Part shown: positions 1-8,228 of the stretch, one piece after another
How the letters are laid out: each line of letters starts with the position of its first letter
Numbering within the stretch: position 1 is the stretch's first letter
Origin: Candidatus Tayloriibacteriota bacterium
Lineage (GTDB): Bacteria; Patescibacteriota; Minisyncoccia; Phycocordibacterales; CAIRYW01
Direction of reading: 5' to 3'
DNA length: 39,873 bases
NCBI GenBank assembly: GCA_028286725.1
Contig: JAQBQZ010000006.1
Span: forward strand, 1 to 39,873
Notes under the pieces: model-generated
What the model saw: the letters and a program-made list of their open reading frames with translations, nothing else
The model's database searches: none
Told to the model about the DNA's origin: nothing
Made by a program: the position numbers and the translations under genes

Positions 1-9
1 GTGGAGTAT

Positions 10-41
10 TCGTCAAGTCCTCCTGCCGTAGGAATTGACGA
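10..41. terminator. Hairpin near the left edge
   Basis: Inverted repeat: 7-bp arms at 10-16 and 35-41, one mismatch, then a 4-bp inner stem (18-21 with 30-33) and an 8-base loop. It is followed by a T/A-rich run. It is probably the terminator of a gene lying left of the window. Bases 42-85 hold only the promoter region of the next gene. Confidence 0.45.
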
Positions 42-85
42 CTACCAGATTATTTATTATTAGTTACTAATTACTTAACTATCTT

Positions 86-673
86 ATGTTTCAAGCAAAA
101 CAATTCACAATTCCAGAGATAAATGGAATTAGTGCGAAAACTATTGAGGAACACCTCAAACTTTATGCAGGCTATGTAAAGCATGCGAACCTTATTCAAG
201 GAAAGCTTAATGAATACAAAAGCGATGTCGAAAAGAACGCCTATGTCATAGGTGAGCTCAACCGACGATTCGCATTTGAATTCGATGGTATGCGAAACCA
301 TGAATACTATTTTGAGCAGCTCGAAGGCGGTCAAAAAGATTCTATGGATAGTGAACTTACAAAAAAAATGATCGCAGACTTTGGAAGTGTTGATGCTTGG
401 CTTACAGAATTCAAAACACTCTGCATGACTCGAGGTATCGGATGGGCAGTACTCTGGTATGACAAAGTAACTGACAAACTCATTAATGCTTGGGTAGACG
501 AACAGCACCTCGGACAATTGAATGGTCTAGCATTTATTTATGGAGTTGATATGTGGGAACACTCATACTTGATGGACTATACGCCAGCTGACAAGAAAAA
601 ATATGTCGAAAGCTATCTTATGGCAACAAATCAGGAAGTGAGTGCGAAGCGATTTGACGAAGCGAAGAAATAA
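86..673 (+). CDS. Fe/Mn-family superoxide dismutase
   Basis: Cytoplasmic metalloenzyme that dismutates superoxide to oxygen and peroxide. The 195-aa length fits the family. The four expected metal ligands are visible: H23 in the N-terminal helical hairpin, H72 (RNHEYYF), and D155 and H159 in the hallmark DMWEHSY. The GIGWAVLWY stretch near 117-125 matches the usual GxGW motif. Two oddities are seen. The spacing from H23 to the conserved tyrosine (Y30) is one residue shorter than usual. H141 (EQHLG) appears to sit where canonical enzymes carry an outer-sphere Gln or an NQD motif. Metal preference cannot be read from this. The ATG at 86 lies five bases after a TTAACT-like -10 box (75-80). A strong hairpin terminator follows. 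No iron or redox operator was recognised. Confidence 0.9.
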   Translation: MFQAKQFTIPEINGISAKTIEEHLKLYAGYVKHANLIQGKLNEYKSDVEKNAYVIGELNRRFAFEFDGMRNHEYYFEQLEGGQKDSMDSELTKKMIADFGSVDAWLTEFKTLCMTRGIGWAVLWYDKVTDKLINAWVDEQHLGQLNGLAFIYGVDMWEHSYLMDYTPADKKKYVESYLMATNQEVSAKRFDEAKK

Positions 674-681
674 AACAAAAT

Positions 682-717
682 AAAAATGCACCGCACCTAA
701 AGGCGCGGTGCATTTTT
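682..717. terminator. Bidirectional terminator, sod / comEC
   Basis: Perfect 13-bp stem (682-694 with 705-717) bounded by five A and five T, placed between two convergent genes, so it can act on both strands. Its TGCAC core recurs in several other terminators of this window. Confidence 0.85.
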
Positions 718-723
718 AATTCA

Positions 724-2259
724 CTAGTACGGAAGATCATAACTTTCCACTTTCTCCATTCCCACCCCTCTTTTTCTCTCGATCCAAAGTGCAAAAATAT
801 AAAACCCAAGATAGCAAAGTCCCATCGCCCAGAGTGGAAAATAGCGTATCTGAAAATATCCAAAAGGAATGTTTGCTAAGAAGTGTGCACCCCAGATCAC
901 AAATGATGAAAGAAGAATCAAAAGTCCTGCAAACGGTAAAGAGACTATAGGTATAAATGCGATCATACCCACAATAAATGTCAGAAGCATGATCCAAGGA
1001 ATAAGAGGAAGAATTATAATATTTGAAATGGGTGCCACGATTGAGAGATTACCGATCTCATACAAAAGATATGGTAATACAATGATCTGTGTCGCCAAGG
1101 TTTCAGAAAGTATTTGTTTCACCTGGAATTTTTCAGTCACTTTTGTAAGACTCTTCTTCACAGGTTCTGCGCAGTTGATGATCGCAAAGGTCGCAAGCAT
1201 ACTCAATGCAAAAGATGCATCATAGAGAAGTGAATATGGATTCCAAAACACCATCACAAATACCGCTCCGAAGAGCGCTCGATTCTGAAGCACAGTTTTA
1301 TATGAAAGCGTCCCCAAGAGTGTGATCGATGCCATGATAGCCGAACGGACCACAGGCGGAGTTCCTCCAGTCATAATGACGAAAAGTACGATTCCAACTC
1401 CTGCAAAAATAATCCCAAATCTCCTGCCCCACATACCAAAAAGAAGCATCATTGCCCGAATCACGATCGCAATATTATATCCTGACAAGACCACAATATG
1501 TATGAGTCCCGCTTTCACAAAATCTGTCTGGACATCTTTTGGCAGCACGCCTTTGCCTGCAAGAGTCACGCCGTTGGCGAGAGATGATTCTGGCTCTGAC
1601 ACGAGCGATTCAACATTTCCGATAAACCAGTTTTTGATTCTATAAAGAATAGTACGGAGCGTGATCTCGTCATTTTGTTTTTGTTCTACGATACTTCCAA
1701 AAGACATCTCATGATATATACCCTGTCTTTTGAGATATGACACATAGTCAAAATCCCTACCATCTTTCGAATCGAAGTTCTTTGGTCTCTCGATCTTACC
1801 TTTAACCACAAGCGTATCATTGTATCCAAAGATACCGACTGCATTATCATAGATCATATTTTCGGGAGAAATATTCTTCGCCTCACCATTTTCAACTACA
1901 GCAAAAACATTAAGGAGAAGTTTATTGTTATTCAACTCATCAGACACCCGAGCAACTAGGGTCATACTTTTGTCCTCATAAGCATTCAAGGAAAGCTCTT
2001 TTTCATTATTTAGAATGCTTAATACTCGAAATCCCCCAAGAGAAAATGTGACAAAGAAAATAATACAAAGCAGGATAGAAGTATTAAGCTCGATCCCTTT
2101 TACTTTTTTGCGTATCGAAAGAAAAAAGAGTATCGACAAACTAAGAAGAAGAATGAAGCAAAGAGTGTAAAAAGAAATGTGAAGCACATCACAAAGAGCG
2201 ATCCCTGTACAAAAACCTACTACAAGAGTATAAAAATATTTACCATTATTTTTCACCAC
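724..2259 (-). CDS. comEC: ComEC/Rec2 DNA-uptake channel, without beta-lactamase-like domain
   Basis: Inner-membrane channel that passes single-stranded DNA into the cytoplasm during natural transformation. The 511-aa protein has N-terminal membrane helices, an OB-like soluble stretch (about 95-190, DUF4131-like), then the polytopic competence core. The core contains GLIHIVVLSGYNI, matching the family signature H-x-x-x-x-SG-x-x. The C-terminal metallo-beta-lactamase-like domain of full-length ComEC (usually 700-800 aa) is absent, and the protein ends shortly after its last helix. The start is GTG (GTG GTG AAA), four bases after the rnhA stop, so the two genes are probably cotranscribed. The pilus operon at 11.9-18.3 kb would be its natural partner. 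Family assignment is firm; a function in DNA uptake is inferred. Confidence 0.9.
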   Translation of the reverse strand: MVKNNGKYFYTLVVGFCTGIALCDVLHISFYTLCFILLLSLSILFFLSIRKKVKGIELNTSILLCIIFFVTFSLGGFRVLSILNNEKELSLNAYEDKSMTLVARVSDELNNNKLLLNVFAVVENGEAKNISPENMIYDNAVGIFGYNDTLVVKGKIERPKNFDSKDGRDFDYVSYLKRQGIYHEMSFGSIVEQKQNDEITLRTILYRIKNWFIGNVESLVSEPESSLANGVTLAGKGVLPKDVQTDFVKAGLIHIVVLSGYNIAIVIRAMMLLFGMWGRRFGIIFAGVGIVLFVIMTGGTPPVVRSAIMASITLLGTLSYKTVLQNRALFGAVFVMVFWNPYSLLYDASFALSMLATFAIINCAEPVKKSLTKVTEKFQVKQILSETLATQIIVLPYLLYEIGNLSIVAPISNIIILPLIPWIMLLTFIVGMIAFIPIVSLPFAGLLILLSSFVIWGAHFLANIPFGYFQIRYFPLWAMGLCYLGFYIFALWIERKRGVGMEKVESYDLPY

Positions 2260-2263
2260 AATA

Positions 2264-2977
2264 TTATCTCACAAAACTTTTCACAAGTGCACCCTCCTCT
2301 TCCTTTGAAAACACCTTTTTGAATCTCGCATTAGTTTTACCTTTTACTCTAGCCTCACACTCTGCCCAAGTCTGATGCGTTTTGACTACCCCATCAATAG
2401 AACTCACATATGAGTACGCTTTTTTACTGCTAGATTTTGACTTTGTAGCCTTAGAAACAAACATTTGTTTCGCTGTATCCAGATCCACCTTGTACTTTTC
2501 CGCAATATCATTAAAGAGTACATCAGGAGTGCCATCTGCAAATGTTGTCGCAATTACATCACATCGCTCATTGCCCACAACACCAGAGTGACCTTTTATC
2601 ACTTTAAATTCTATTTTTATTTGTGAGAGTAATTCTGAAAGCCTCTCCCATAGATCTCGGTTCAACACCTCTCCTTTGGTACTTGTTCTCCAATCATTCC
2701 GTTTCCATCCATGTATCCATTCTGTAGCACCCTTCTTCACATATTCAGAATCAGTATAAAGTACGATGTCTTCCGTGAGTTTTTTACTTACTACAAAATC
2801 AATTCCCTCAATGACCGCAGTGAGTTCCATCCTGTTGTTGGTTGTCTTTGTATTTCTGCCACCAAGCTCTCGCACTCTCGCTTCACGGAGTTCATCGAAT
2901 GACACAATAGTCCCCCATCCTCCAGGACCAGGATTCCCTCTTGAAGATCCATCAGTAAAAATTATAGTTTTAGACAT
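2264..2977 (-). CDS. rnhA: Ribonuclease HI with C-terminal viroplasmin-like domain
   Basis: Cleaves RNA in RNA-DNA hybrids. The catalytic domain (1-150) has all expected residues: D9 (FTDGSSRGNPGPGG), E51 (RMELTAV), D76 (YTDSEYV), H130 (KGHSG) and D140. A lysine/serine-rich linker (about 175-187) leads to a C-terminal region (188-237) with YSYVSSIDG, TWAECEARVKG and ARFKKVFSKEE. These resemble the hybrid-binding (viroplasmin) domain, which in RNase H1 normally lies at the N-terminus. The domain order is therefore reversed. Total length is 237 aa against about 155 for the simple enzyme. The ATG lies seven bases after a TATACT box, suggesting a leaderless mRNA. comEC follows after four bases. 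Catalytic assignment is certain; the extra domain is by motif resemblance. Confidence 0.93.
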   Translation of the reverse strand: MSKTIIFTDGSSRGNPGPGGWGTIVSFDELREARVRELGGRNTKTTNNRMELTAVIEGIDFVVSKKLTEDIVLYTDSEYVKKGATEWIHGWKRNDWRTSTKGEVLNRDLWERLSELLSQIKIEFKVIKGHSGVVGNERCDVIATTFADGTPDVLFNDIAEKYKVDLDTAKQMFVSKATKSKSSSKKAYSYVSSIDGVVKTHQTWAECEARVKGKTNARFKKVFSKEEEGALVKSFVR

Positions 2978-2984
2978 ACGAAAC

Positions 2985-2990
2985 AGTATA
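2985..2990 (-). promoter_or_regulatory. -10 box of rnhA (leaderless)
   Basis: TATACT on the minus strand, seven bases before the rnhA ATG, which places the transcription start at or next to the start codon. No Shine-Dalgarno sequence is present. Confidence 0.6.
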
Positions 2991-3064
2991 TAGTGAAAAG
3001 TACAAACTAGAAAGTGACATCAGCAGCTGATACCCGAAAGAGTGAAAGTGAAAAGAATGTAGTG

Positions 3065-3796
3065 TTATTTATTATGCCAATGCACTATATTTTTTTCTAA
3101 ATACATAATCGATCTATTTATCAAATAACCTATTGTCCCTATGATAAATATCATTCCATACATTGACGGTATCTCGTAGGTTATTTGGTAATCAACTATC
3201 TGCTTGCCTATTCCAGAAACAGTGCCTACAAACATCTCTGTCACAACAATGACTATCACAGAAGTGCTGATACCATTACGAAGACCAATAAAAAGATGCG
3301 GTAGGCTTTCCCAAAAAATCACTTTTTGAATCATTTCCATATTATTTGCCCCCATTACTTTTAATGTAAGTAATTTATATTTATTTATATGTCGAATACC
3401 CTCAGCAAGATTAAAAGTTATTATAATAAAAGATGCAAAAGCAGCAGAAATAACTTTTGCAATATCACCAACGCCAAACATAATAAGAAATAAGGGAAAT
3501 ATTGCAGTTGCTGGTGTTGATCTAAAAAAATCCAATATATACGATACTGAAGAATAAAGTTTTTTAAATCTGCCAAGTATTAGCCCTACAGGCACTGCAA
3601 AACAAATAGAAATAATAAAAGCCTCTATGATGCGAATGAGTGTACTCCTTATATCAACCAATACTAAGGGATCTGATAAAAGATGAGGCAACACTTTGAT
3701 GACAGCATAGGGCGACGGGATCAGAAAAGTATTCAAATAATGAATTAATTGCCAGATGGTGATTAAAATGAGAGCAACATAGATTCGATATTTCAT
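3065..3796 (-). CDS. ABC transporter permease, NitT/TauT (SsuC/TauC) type
   Basis: Membrane subunit of a type I ABC importer. The 243 aa carry about six hydrophobic segments. The cytoplasmic coupling loop (about 130-170, EGIRHINKYKLLTLKVMGAN then FWESLP) matches the EAA loop of the SsuC/TauC/ThiX permeases. It follows the ATPase gene after 11 bases and the substrate-binding gene before that, so the three form one operon reading leftward. The substrate is not evident; family members import nitrate, taurine, sulfonates, aromatic acids or thiamine precursors. Bases 2991-3064 to its left hold nothing recognisable. Confidence 0.88.
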   Translation of the reverse strand: MKYRIYVALILITIWQLIHYLNTFLIPSPYAVIKVLPHLLSDPLVLVDIRSTLIRIIEAFIISICFAVPVGLILGRFKKLYSSVSYILDFFRSTPATAIFPLFLIMFGVGDIAKVISAAFASFIIITFNLAEGIRHINKYKLLTLKVMGANNMEMIQKVIFWESLPHLFIGLRNGISTSVIVIVVTEMFVGTVSGIGKQIVDYQITYEIPSMYGMIFIIGTIGYLINRSIMYLEKNIVHWHNK

Positions 3797-3807
3797 ATAA
3801 ACCTGAT

Positions 3808-4560
3808 CTAAATATGAGTAACATCTCTGAAACTTGCAAGAAGCTTATCTTTCAGATCATTAAAATATGGCGAAGCAAGATAATCCAACCCTCTTGGATG
3901 TGGAGATGCGTTCTTGATAACTTCGTGTACGTGCGTCGGCAACTTTGAAAAGACGACAATATCATGAGACAAATGAACAGCCTCTTCGATACTATGTGTA
4001 ATGATAATTATTGTCGGCTTATACTTTTCATAATAGCCAATTAAACATTCTCGAAGAAAAAGATTGTTCTCGTAATCAAGCGCCGAAAATGGCTCATCAA
4101 TAAGCAAAAGGTTTGGTTTAGTCACAATAGCACGCGCAAAAGAAAGTATCTGCTGCTGTCCTCCAGAATACTGATAAGGATATTTACTAAGATCAATCTT
4201 GAGATCAAGTATTAATGCAATCTCATCAATTACTTCTTTTATTTCTATCTGATCCTTACTATCGCCAATTTCAAGAGGTAGAGCAATATTCTCTCGACCA
4301 TTTCGCCAATGCAAGAGCGAGTCTCTGTAATTCTGAAATATATAGGACACGTTAATTCTTTGCGCACACTCTTTTTTGATGCTACCAGAATACTGAGGAT
4401 CAGTCCCCGATATTAAATTAAGCAAGGTTGTCTTACCTGTTCCATTTGGTCCAAATATCGAAACAATACTTCCAGGACTGATCGAGAGATTCAAATCTTT
4501 TATAATCTCCTTGCCAGCGATCACTTTTCCCAGATTTTTGATTTCGATAGCGACACTCAT
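3808..4560 (-). CDS. ABC transporter ATPase, NitT/TauT type
   Basis: ATP-hydrolysing subunit driving the importer, 250 aa. Motifs in order: Walker A GPNGTGKTT, Q-loop YIFQNYRDSLLHW, signature YSGGQQQ (tyrosine instead of the usual leucine), Walker B LLLIDEPFSALD, and the switch histidine in ITHSIEEAV. The open frame extends 93 bases upstream into the preceding gene. I chose the ATG at 4558-4560 because it begins the conserved MSVAIEIKNLGK and lies one base after the upstream stop codon, typical of translational coupling. Confidence 0.9.
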   Translation of the reverse strand: MSVAIEIKNLGKVIAGKEIIKDLNLSISPGSIVSIFGPNGTGKTTLLNLISGTDPQYSGSIKKECAQRINVSYIFQNYRDSLLHWRNGRENIALPLEIGDSKDQIEIKEVIDEIALILDLKIDLSKYPYQYSGGQQQILSFARAIVTKPNLLLIDEPFSALDYENNLFLRECLIGYYEKYKPTIIIITHSIEEAVHLSHDIVVFSKLPTHVHEVIKNASPHPRGLDYLASPYFNDLKDKLLASFRDVTHI

Positions 4561-4561
4561 A

Positions 4562-5542
4562 TTAGTCTTTATAAAGAAGTTTTTTGAAATCAAGCTCACT
4601 TTGAACCACTCCATTCTTATAGAAGATATGGTAAAAATTCTGTATCGCCTCAATGTCGCTGTCGTTTATTTCATTCCACATCTTAATCTGAGGAAGGTTT
4701 ACTTTTGAAAGTAAATCGTCAGTGAGCGGTGTATAATTCTTTAAATATTTTCTTGCTTCATCTGGATTATCTCTCGCCTCTTTGTTTGTACGATCAAGTA
4801 TTGATAATACAGTCTTTGCCAACTCAGGATTTTTGTTCAGAAAATCAACATTAATTATTCCTGCTCCTGCATAAAATGGATCTGATATGCCTTCTGTTGG
4901 CGTAGGGGTTATTTCTCTTCCCAATTTCTTTTCTCTTATAATTGTTGCATTAGGCTCAAGAGTAAGAACAGCATCAATTTCACCTGATGACAGAGCAGTA
5001 GAATGAAGTCCAGGTGCCAATTCAACAAGCGTAACATCTTGAACGGCTTTGAGACCATGTTTTGAGAGTATTTCTGTTGCGATCGTTCTCCACTGAATAC
5101 CTGGCAATATGCCCAATTTTTTACCCTTCAATTGCTCTATAGAATAAATATCAGAATCATTTCGCACAAACAAACCATCAAGCGGATTTGTTTTACTTCC
5201 ACCTGAAGCCGCATAGATCTTAAGCTTCCCAGGATTCTTACTGTCTGCAACCGCTGAGATACCCATCGCACCACTCGGAGAAACCATATCAACCTTACCT
5301 GCCATTATCGCGTCTATAATTTGATTTGGAGCTTCAAATCTTACATATTCAACATCTATCCCAGCATCCTTAAAATATCCTTTTTCAATTGCCATATATA
5401 AAGGCAGTCCCTCAGCAATAGGAAGATTAGCAATTCTCACTGTTTTATTTTCATTTCCAGCATGTTTAAATTGTTCAAAAAGAAAGAAACCTCCAACAAA
5501 AATTAAGACAATTGCCCCAATAGCTGCTATTTTTTTATTCAT
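4562..5542 (-). CDS. Membrane-anchored ABC substrate-binding protein, NMT1/SsuA-like
   Basis: Extracytoplasmic receptor of the importer (326 aa). Residues 5-22 form a hydrophobic anchor without a lipobox cysteine, so it is probably held by an uncleaved signal anchor rather than lipid. The mature part begins KTVRIANLPIAEGLPLYMAIEKGYF, the typical start of NMT1/THI5-like and SsuA-like receptors. AGKVDMVSPSGAMGI and LSSGEIDAVLTLEPNA follow, matching the two-lobe fold. The frame could start two codons earlier at TTG (5548); I prefer the ATG at 5540-5542. It is first in the operon, divergent from a TrmB-like regulator. No TPP riboswitch is visible upstream, so a thiamine-precursor role is unsupported. 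The ligand is unknown. Confidence 0.87.
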   Translation of the reverse strand: MNKKIAAIGAIVLIFVGGFFLFEQFKHAGNENKTVRIANLPIAEGLPLYMAIEKGYFKDAGIDVEYVRFEAPNQIIDAIMAGKVDMVSPSGAMGISAVADSKNPGKLKIYAASGGSKTNPLDGLFVRNDSDIYSIEQLKGKKLGILPGIQWRTIATEILSKHGLKAVQDVTLVELAPGLHSTALSSGEIDAVLTLEPNATIIREKKLGREITPTPTEGISDPFYAGAGIINVDFLNKNPELAKTVLSILDRTNKEARDNPDEARKYLKNYTPLTDDLLSKVNLPQIKMWNEINDSDIEAIQNFYHIFYKNGVVQSELDFKKLLYKD

Positions 5543-5598
5543 ATACAAAATTTGAGATGATGATTAATAAATCAAAGACTATTAGAGTTCTCTCTATT

Positions 5599-5613
5599 TG
5601 TCATATTTGTCGG
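5599..5613 (+). promoter_or_regulatory. Candidate operator of KRTT-type TrmB regulators (copy 1)
   Basis: TGTCATATTTGTCGG lies between the divergent importer operon and the regulator at 5671. The same 15-mer with one A/G change occurs on the minus strand at 30207-30221, in front of the other KRTT-type regulator. It also contains two ATTTGTC copies nine bases apart (5596-5602 and 5605-5611). Confidence 0.55.
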
Positions 5614-5642
5614 CTACTTTATTTAAAAAGCCATATTGATAT

Positions 5643-5659
5643 TATAATCAATGTATAAT
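5643..5659 (+). promoter_or_regulatory. Two -10 boxes of the TrmB-like regulator
   Basis: TATAAT occurs twice, at 5643-5648 and 5654-5659, just before the ATG at 5671. The second would give a five-base leader. No clear -35 or ribosome-binding site is seen. Confidence 0.5.
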
Positions 5660-5670
5660 ATGATGAAATT

Positions 5671-6453
5671 ATGTCTAAAAAATCCGACAAAATAATATCC
5701 AATATTGAAATACTGAAAAGTTTAGAGGATTTTGGATTAAATGAAACAGAAAGCAAAATCTACGCTGCCCTACTAAGTACTGGTGGAGGATCTGTGAGTA
5801 CGATAGCTGAAGCGGCACATATAAAACGTACGACCACATATTCCACTTTAGACGGACTAATCAAACAAGGATTAGCCCGATTTGATGAGTTTGGATTCAA
5901 AAGAAAAATAGTGCCGGAAGATCCACAAAGACTAAAAGTGATCCTGGAACAAAAACAGATAAAACTGACAAAAACTCTTCCAACACTTGAATCAATGTAC
6001 AACCTAAAAGGAAACGAGTCTTTTATAAAATATTACAAAGGATTTGAAGCTGTAAAACCTATCTATGAGAAGTTAATACAGGATATAGGGCCAAATGAAG
6101 AATATTTTGTCTTATCAAACCAAAAGATGTGGCATGAGCGAGATCCTATTTTCTTTGAAGATTTTTCTGTAAGACGAGGTAGATTGCCTATAAAAATAAA
6201 GATAATACTCGAACAAAATGACACTTCTCAAAGATATTTTGAAAGAAGAAAGTTATATAATGCTGAGATAAGATTTTTACCAAAAGATGTCAAACTCGAG
6301 ACCAATCTTGTTATTACACCCCAAAGAACCCTCATTCATCAGCTTGTTCATCCAATTGTAGCCCTAATTGTAGAAAATAATTCTTTCATTAAAATGCATC
6401 AAGAAATGTTTAGGATTATGTGGAATTCTCTACCTAAGGAAGAAGATGAATAA
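5671..6453 (+). CDS. TrmB-like transcriptional regulator 1 (KRTT type)
   Basis: Predicted DNA-binding regulator of 260 aa. Residues 15-75 form a winged helix-turn-helix of the TrmB type (LNETESKIYAALLSTGG, then recognition helix KRTTTYSTLDGLIKQG at 52-67). A helical linker (75-110) leads to a sensor-like C-terminal domain beginning YYKGFEAVKPIYEKL. The same start (hxxGxxxV) is found in the three other TrmB-like proteins of this window. It is divergent from the ABC importer, so it probably controls the importer and itself through the motif at 5599. It converges on recJ with eight bases between. TrmB relatives in archaea sense sugars; the effector here is unknown. Confidence 0.82.
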   Translation: MSKKSDKIISNIEILKSLEDFGLNETESKIYAALLSTGGGSVSTIAEAAHIKRTTTYSTLDGLIKQGLARFDEFGFKRKIVPEDPQRLKVILEQKQIKLTKTLPTLESMYNLKGNESFIKYYKGFEAVKPIYEKLIQDIGPNEEYFVLSNQKMWHERDPIFFEDFSVRRGRLPIKIKIILEQNDTSQRYFERRKLYNAEIRFLPKDVKLETNLVITPQRTLIHQLVHPIVALIVENNSFIKMHQEMFRIMWNSLPKEEDE

Positions 6454-6461
6454 AAAAGTTG

Positions 6462-8174
6462 CTAGTCAACGATCTCTTCAATCCTAATCCTAATACTCTC
6501 CTTATTCAAAAAGAAAGATCGTTCCACAACTCCAATAAGGGATAGTGTTTTCTTTCCACTCACTTGTTCAAAAAGTTTTTCAGATGCAAAGAATGTGATA
6601 GCCTCAAGTATTCCTCCATTAGGTTTCAAAAGAAGCACTTTCAAATGCTCTTTTGCCTTGCCAAACATCTGCACGCTTTCAACAGTCGCGTTTGCAATGA
6701 GAAACAGCGGTTTCGGATTCCCAGTACCAAACGGCGCCACCATCTCAACTTGCCTCACAAAATTACTATCAACTTCACTGAGGCTTATTGCAGAGTCTGC
6801 CCATTTTTCTATCTCACCCACAACAGAACCGCACTTTTCATATGCCCGCTCTAGTTCTTCTTCAAGTAAATGTACAGATTCGTGAGAGACCGAGAAACCT
6901 CCGGCAAGGTGATGACCTCCAAATTCGTTAAACACCCCTTCGCCTACGCTTGTCATAATATCGGTCACACTGACTTCGCCTACTCCACGACAAGATCCTT
7001 TGAGTGCTTCCTGAATACCGTCTCGTCCCCAAAGAAACACTGGCTTACCTTCTTTTTCTGCAAGACTGTTTGCAACAAGTCCCAAGAGTGACGGCTTCCA
7101 CGTAGGATCTCCAGCCACAATTACTTTGTTATTAAAATATGGCGAATACTTTGCTTCAATGTGTTTTTTGACTTCTTTCACCAGATGAGCCGTTGTTGTT
7201 TTTCGATCTTTGTTTACCTTTTCGAGTTTGTCTACAAGAATATCTGCTTCATGTTGATCAGTGGTCGTCAAAAGTTTGAATGCATCATAGGAGATTCCCA
7301 TACGAGATGCAGCATTAATCCTCGGTGTGATCATAAATCCAACATCATCTTCAGTGAGCTTTGATTGATCAATCTTTAATTTATACAAAAGTTTAATAAG
7401 TCCGATTCGTCTTGATTTGCGAAGAACCTTGAGACCAAAATATGCGAAGCACCGATTCTCATTTACGAGTGGCACCATGTCCGACAGCGTTGCAATACCT
7501 ACCATATCTAGAAACCACTTTTCTTCGCCCTCCTTTAATCCAAACCTATTTTTCGCGAGTACTCCTTGTGCGAGTTTATATGCAACACCTGCACCACAGA
7601 TCATTTGGTCTGGATACTCTGGAGATATTTTTGGATTCACAATTGCAAACGCATTTGGTAGCTTTTCATTTGGTAAGTGGTGATCTGTAATGATCGTATC
7701 AATGCCAAAAGTCGCTGCATAATCAACACATTCTTTGTCAGCAATCCCGCAGTCGACAGTGATCATGAGTTTCACTTCTTCTTTTGCAATTCTTTCCATC
7801 GCCTCTTTATGGAGACCAAACCCTTCTTCGCTTCGATCAGGAATATAGTTCATGAAATTGTTATAACCAATTTTTTTCAAAAGATCATGGAGAACTACAG
7901 CTCCAGGGATACCGTCAGCATCATAATCAGAGTAGATACAGATCTTTTCTTTGTTCTCTATAGCCTTCAAGATCCGTGCTACAGCCTTTTCCATATCATG
8001 GAGGAGATATGGATCATATACCCCAGTATCATATGATGGAGAAAGAAATATACCTGCGTCATCCTTGGTCTTAACTCCACGATGAAATAGAAGATGTGAG
8101 AGAATATCTGAATATTCTTTGAAACCATCTCTAGTATCTTTATCTATATTCTCTCGGATCTTGTACTTATGCAT
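6462..8174 (-). CDS. recJ: Single-stranded-DNA-specific exonuclease RecJ
   Basis: 5'-3' exonuclease on single-stranded DNA used in recombination and repair. The DHH-family motifs are present: DYDADG at 83-88 (motif I), DCG at 141-143, DHH at 164-166, and the DHHA1 motif GGHHLAGGFS in the C-terminal half, followed by an OB-like region. Length 570 aa is typical. The ATG lies six bases after a TACAAT box, so the mRNA is probably leaderless. It is transcribed alone or together with prs upstream (54 bases apart, although recJ has its own -10). Confidence 0.95.
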   Translation of the reverse strand: MHKYKIRENIDKDTRDGFKEYSDILSHLLFHRGVKTKDDAGIFLSPSYDTGVYDPYLLHDMEKAVARILKAIENKEKICIYSDYDADGIPGAVVLHDLLKKIGYNNFMNYIPDRSEEGFGLHKEAMERIAKEEVKLMITVDCGIADKECVDYAATFGIDTIITDHHLPNEKLPNAFAIVNPKISPEYPDQMICGAGVAYKLAQGVLAKNRFGLKEGEEKWFLDMVGIATLSDMVPLVNENRCFAYFGLKVLRKSRRIGLIKLLYKLKIDQSKLTEDDVGFMITPRINAASRMGISYDAFKLLTTTDQHEADILVDKLEKVNKDRKTTTAHLVKEVKKHIEAKYSPYFNNKVIVAGDPTWKPSLLGLVANSLAEKEGKPVFLWGRDGIQEALKGSCRGVGEVSVTDIMTSVGEGVFNEFGGHHLAGGFSVSHESVHLLEEELERAYEKCGSVVGEIEKWADSAISLSEVDSNFVRQVEMVAPFGTGNPKPLFLIANATVESVQMFGKAKEHLKVLLLKPNGGILEAITFFASEKLFEQVSGKKTLSLIGVVERSFFLNKESIRIRIEEIVD

Positions 8175-8180
8175 TCAAGA

Positions 8181-8186
8181 ATTGTA
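8181..8186 (-). promoter_or_regulatory. -10 box of recJ (leaderless)
   Basis: TACAAT on the minus strand ends six bases before the recJ ATG. No ribosome-binding site. Confidence 0.55.
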
Positions 8187-8228
8187 ACACATATACACAC
8201 TTCACTTTTTCTTAAAATATTGTCGTAT

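Noticed and set aside
71-517. Long minus-strand frame opposite the superoxide dismutase gene
   Set aside because: Shadow of a clearly recognised gene, with no start signal and no family resemblance.
4009-4022. TTGTCGGCTTA resembling the KRTT-type operator
   Set aside because: It lies inside the ATPase coding sequence and lacks the left half of the motif.
5549-5670. Possible TPP riboswitch before the NMT1-like receptor gene
   Set aside because: None of the conserved TPP-aptamer sequence blocks is present; the gap is only about 120 AT-rich bases with a candidate operator.
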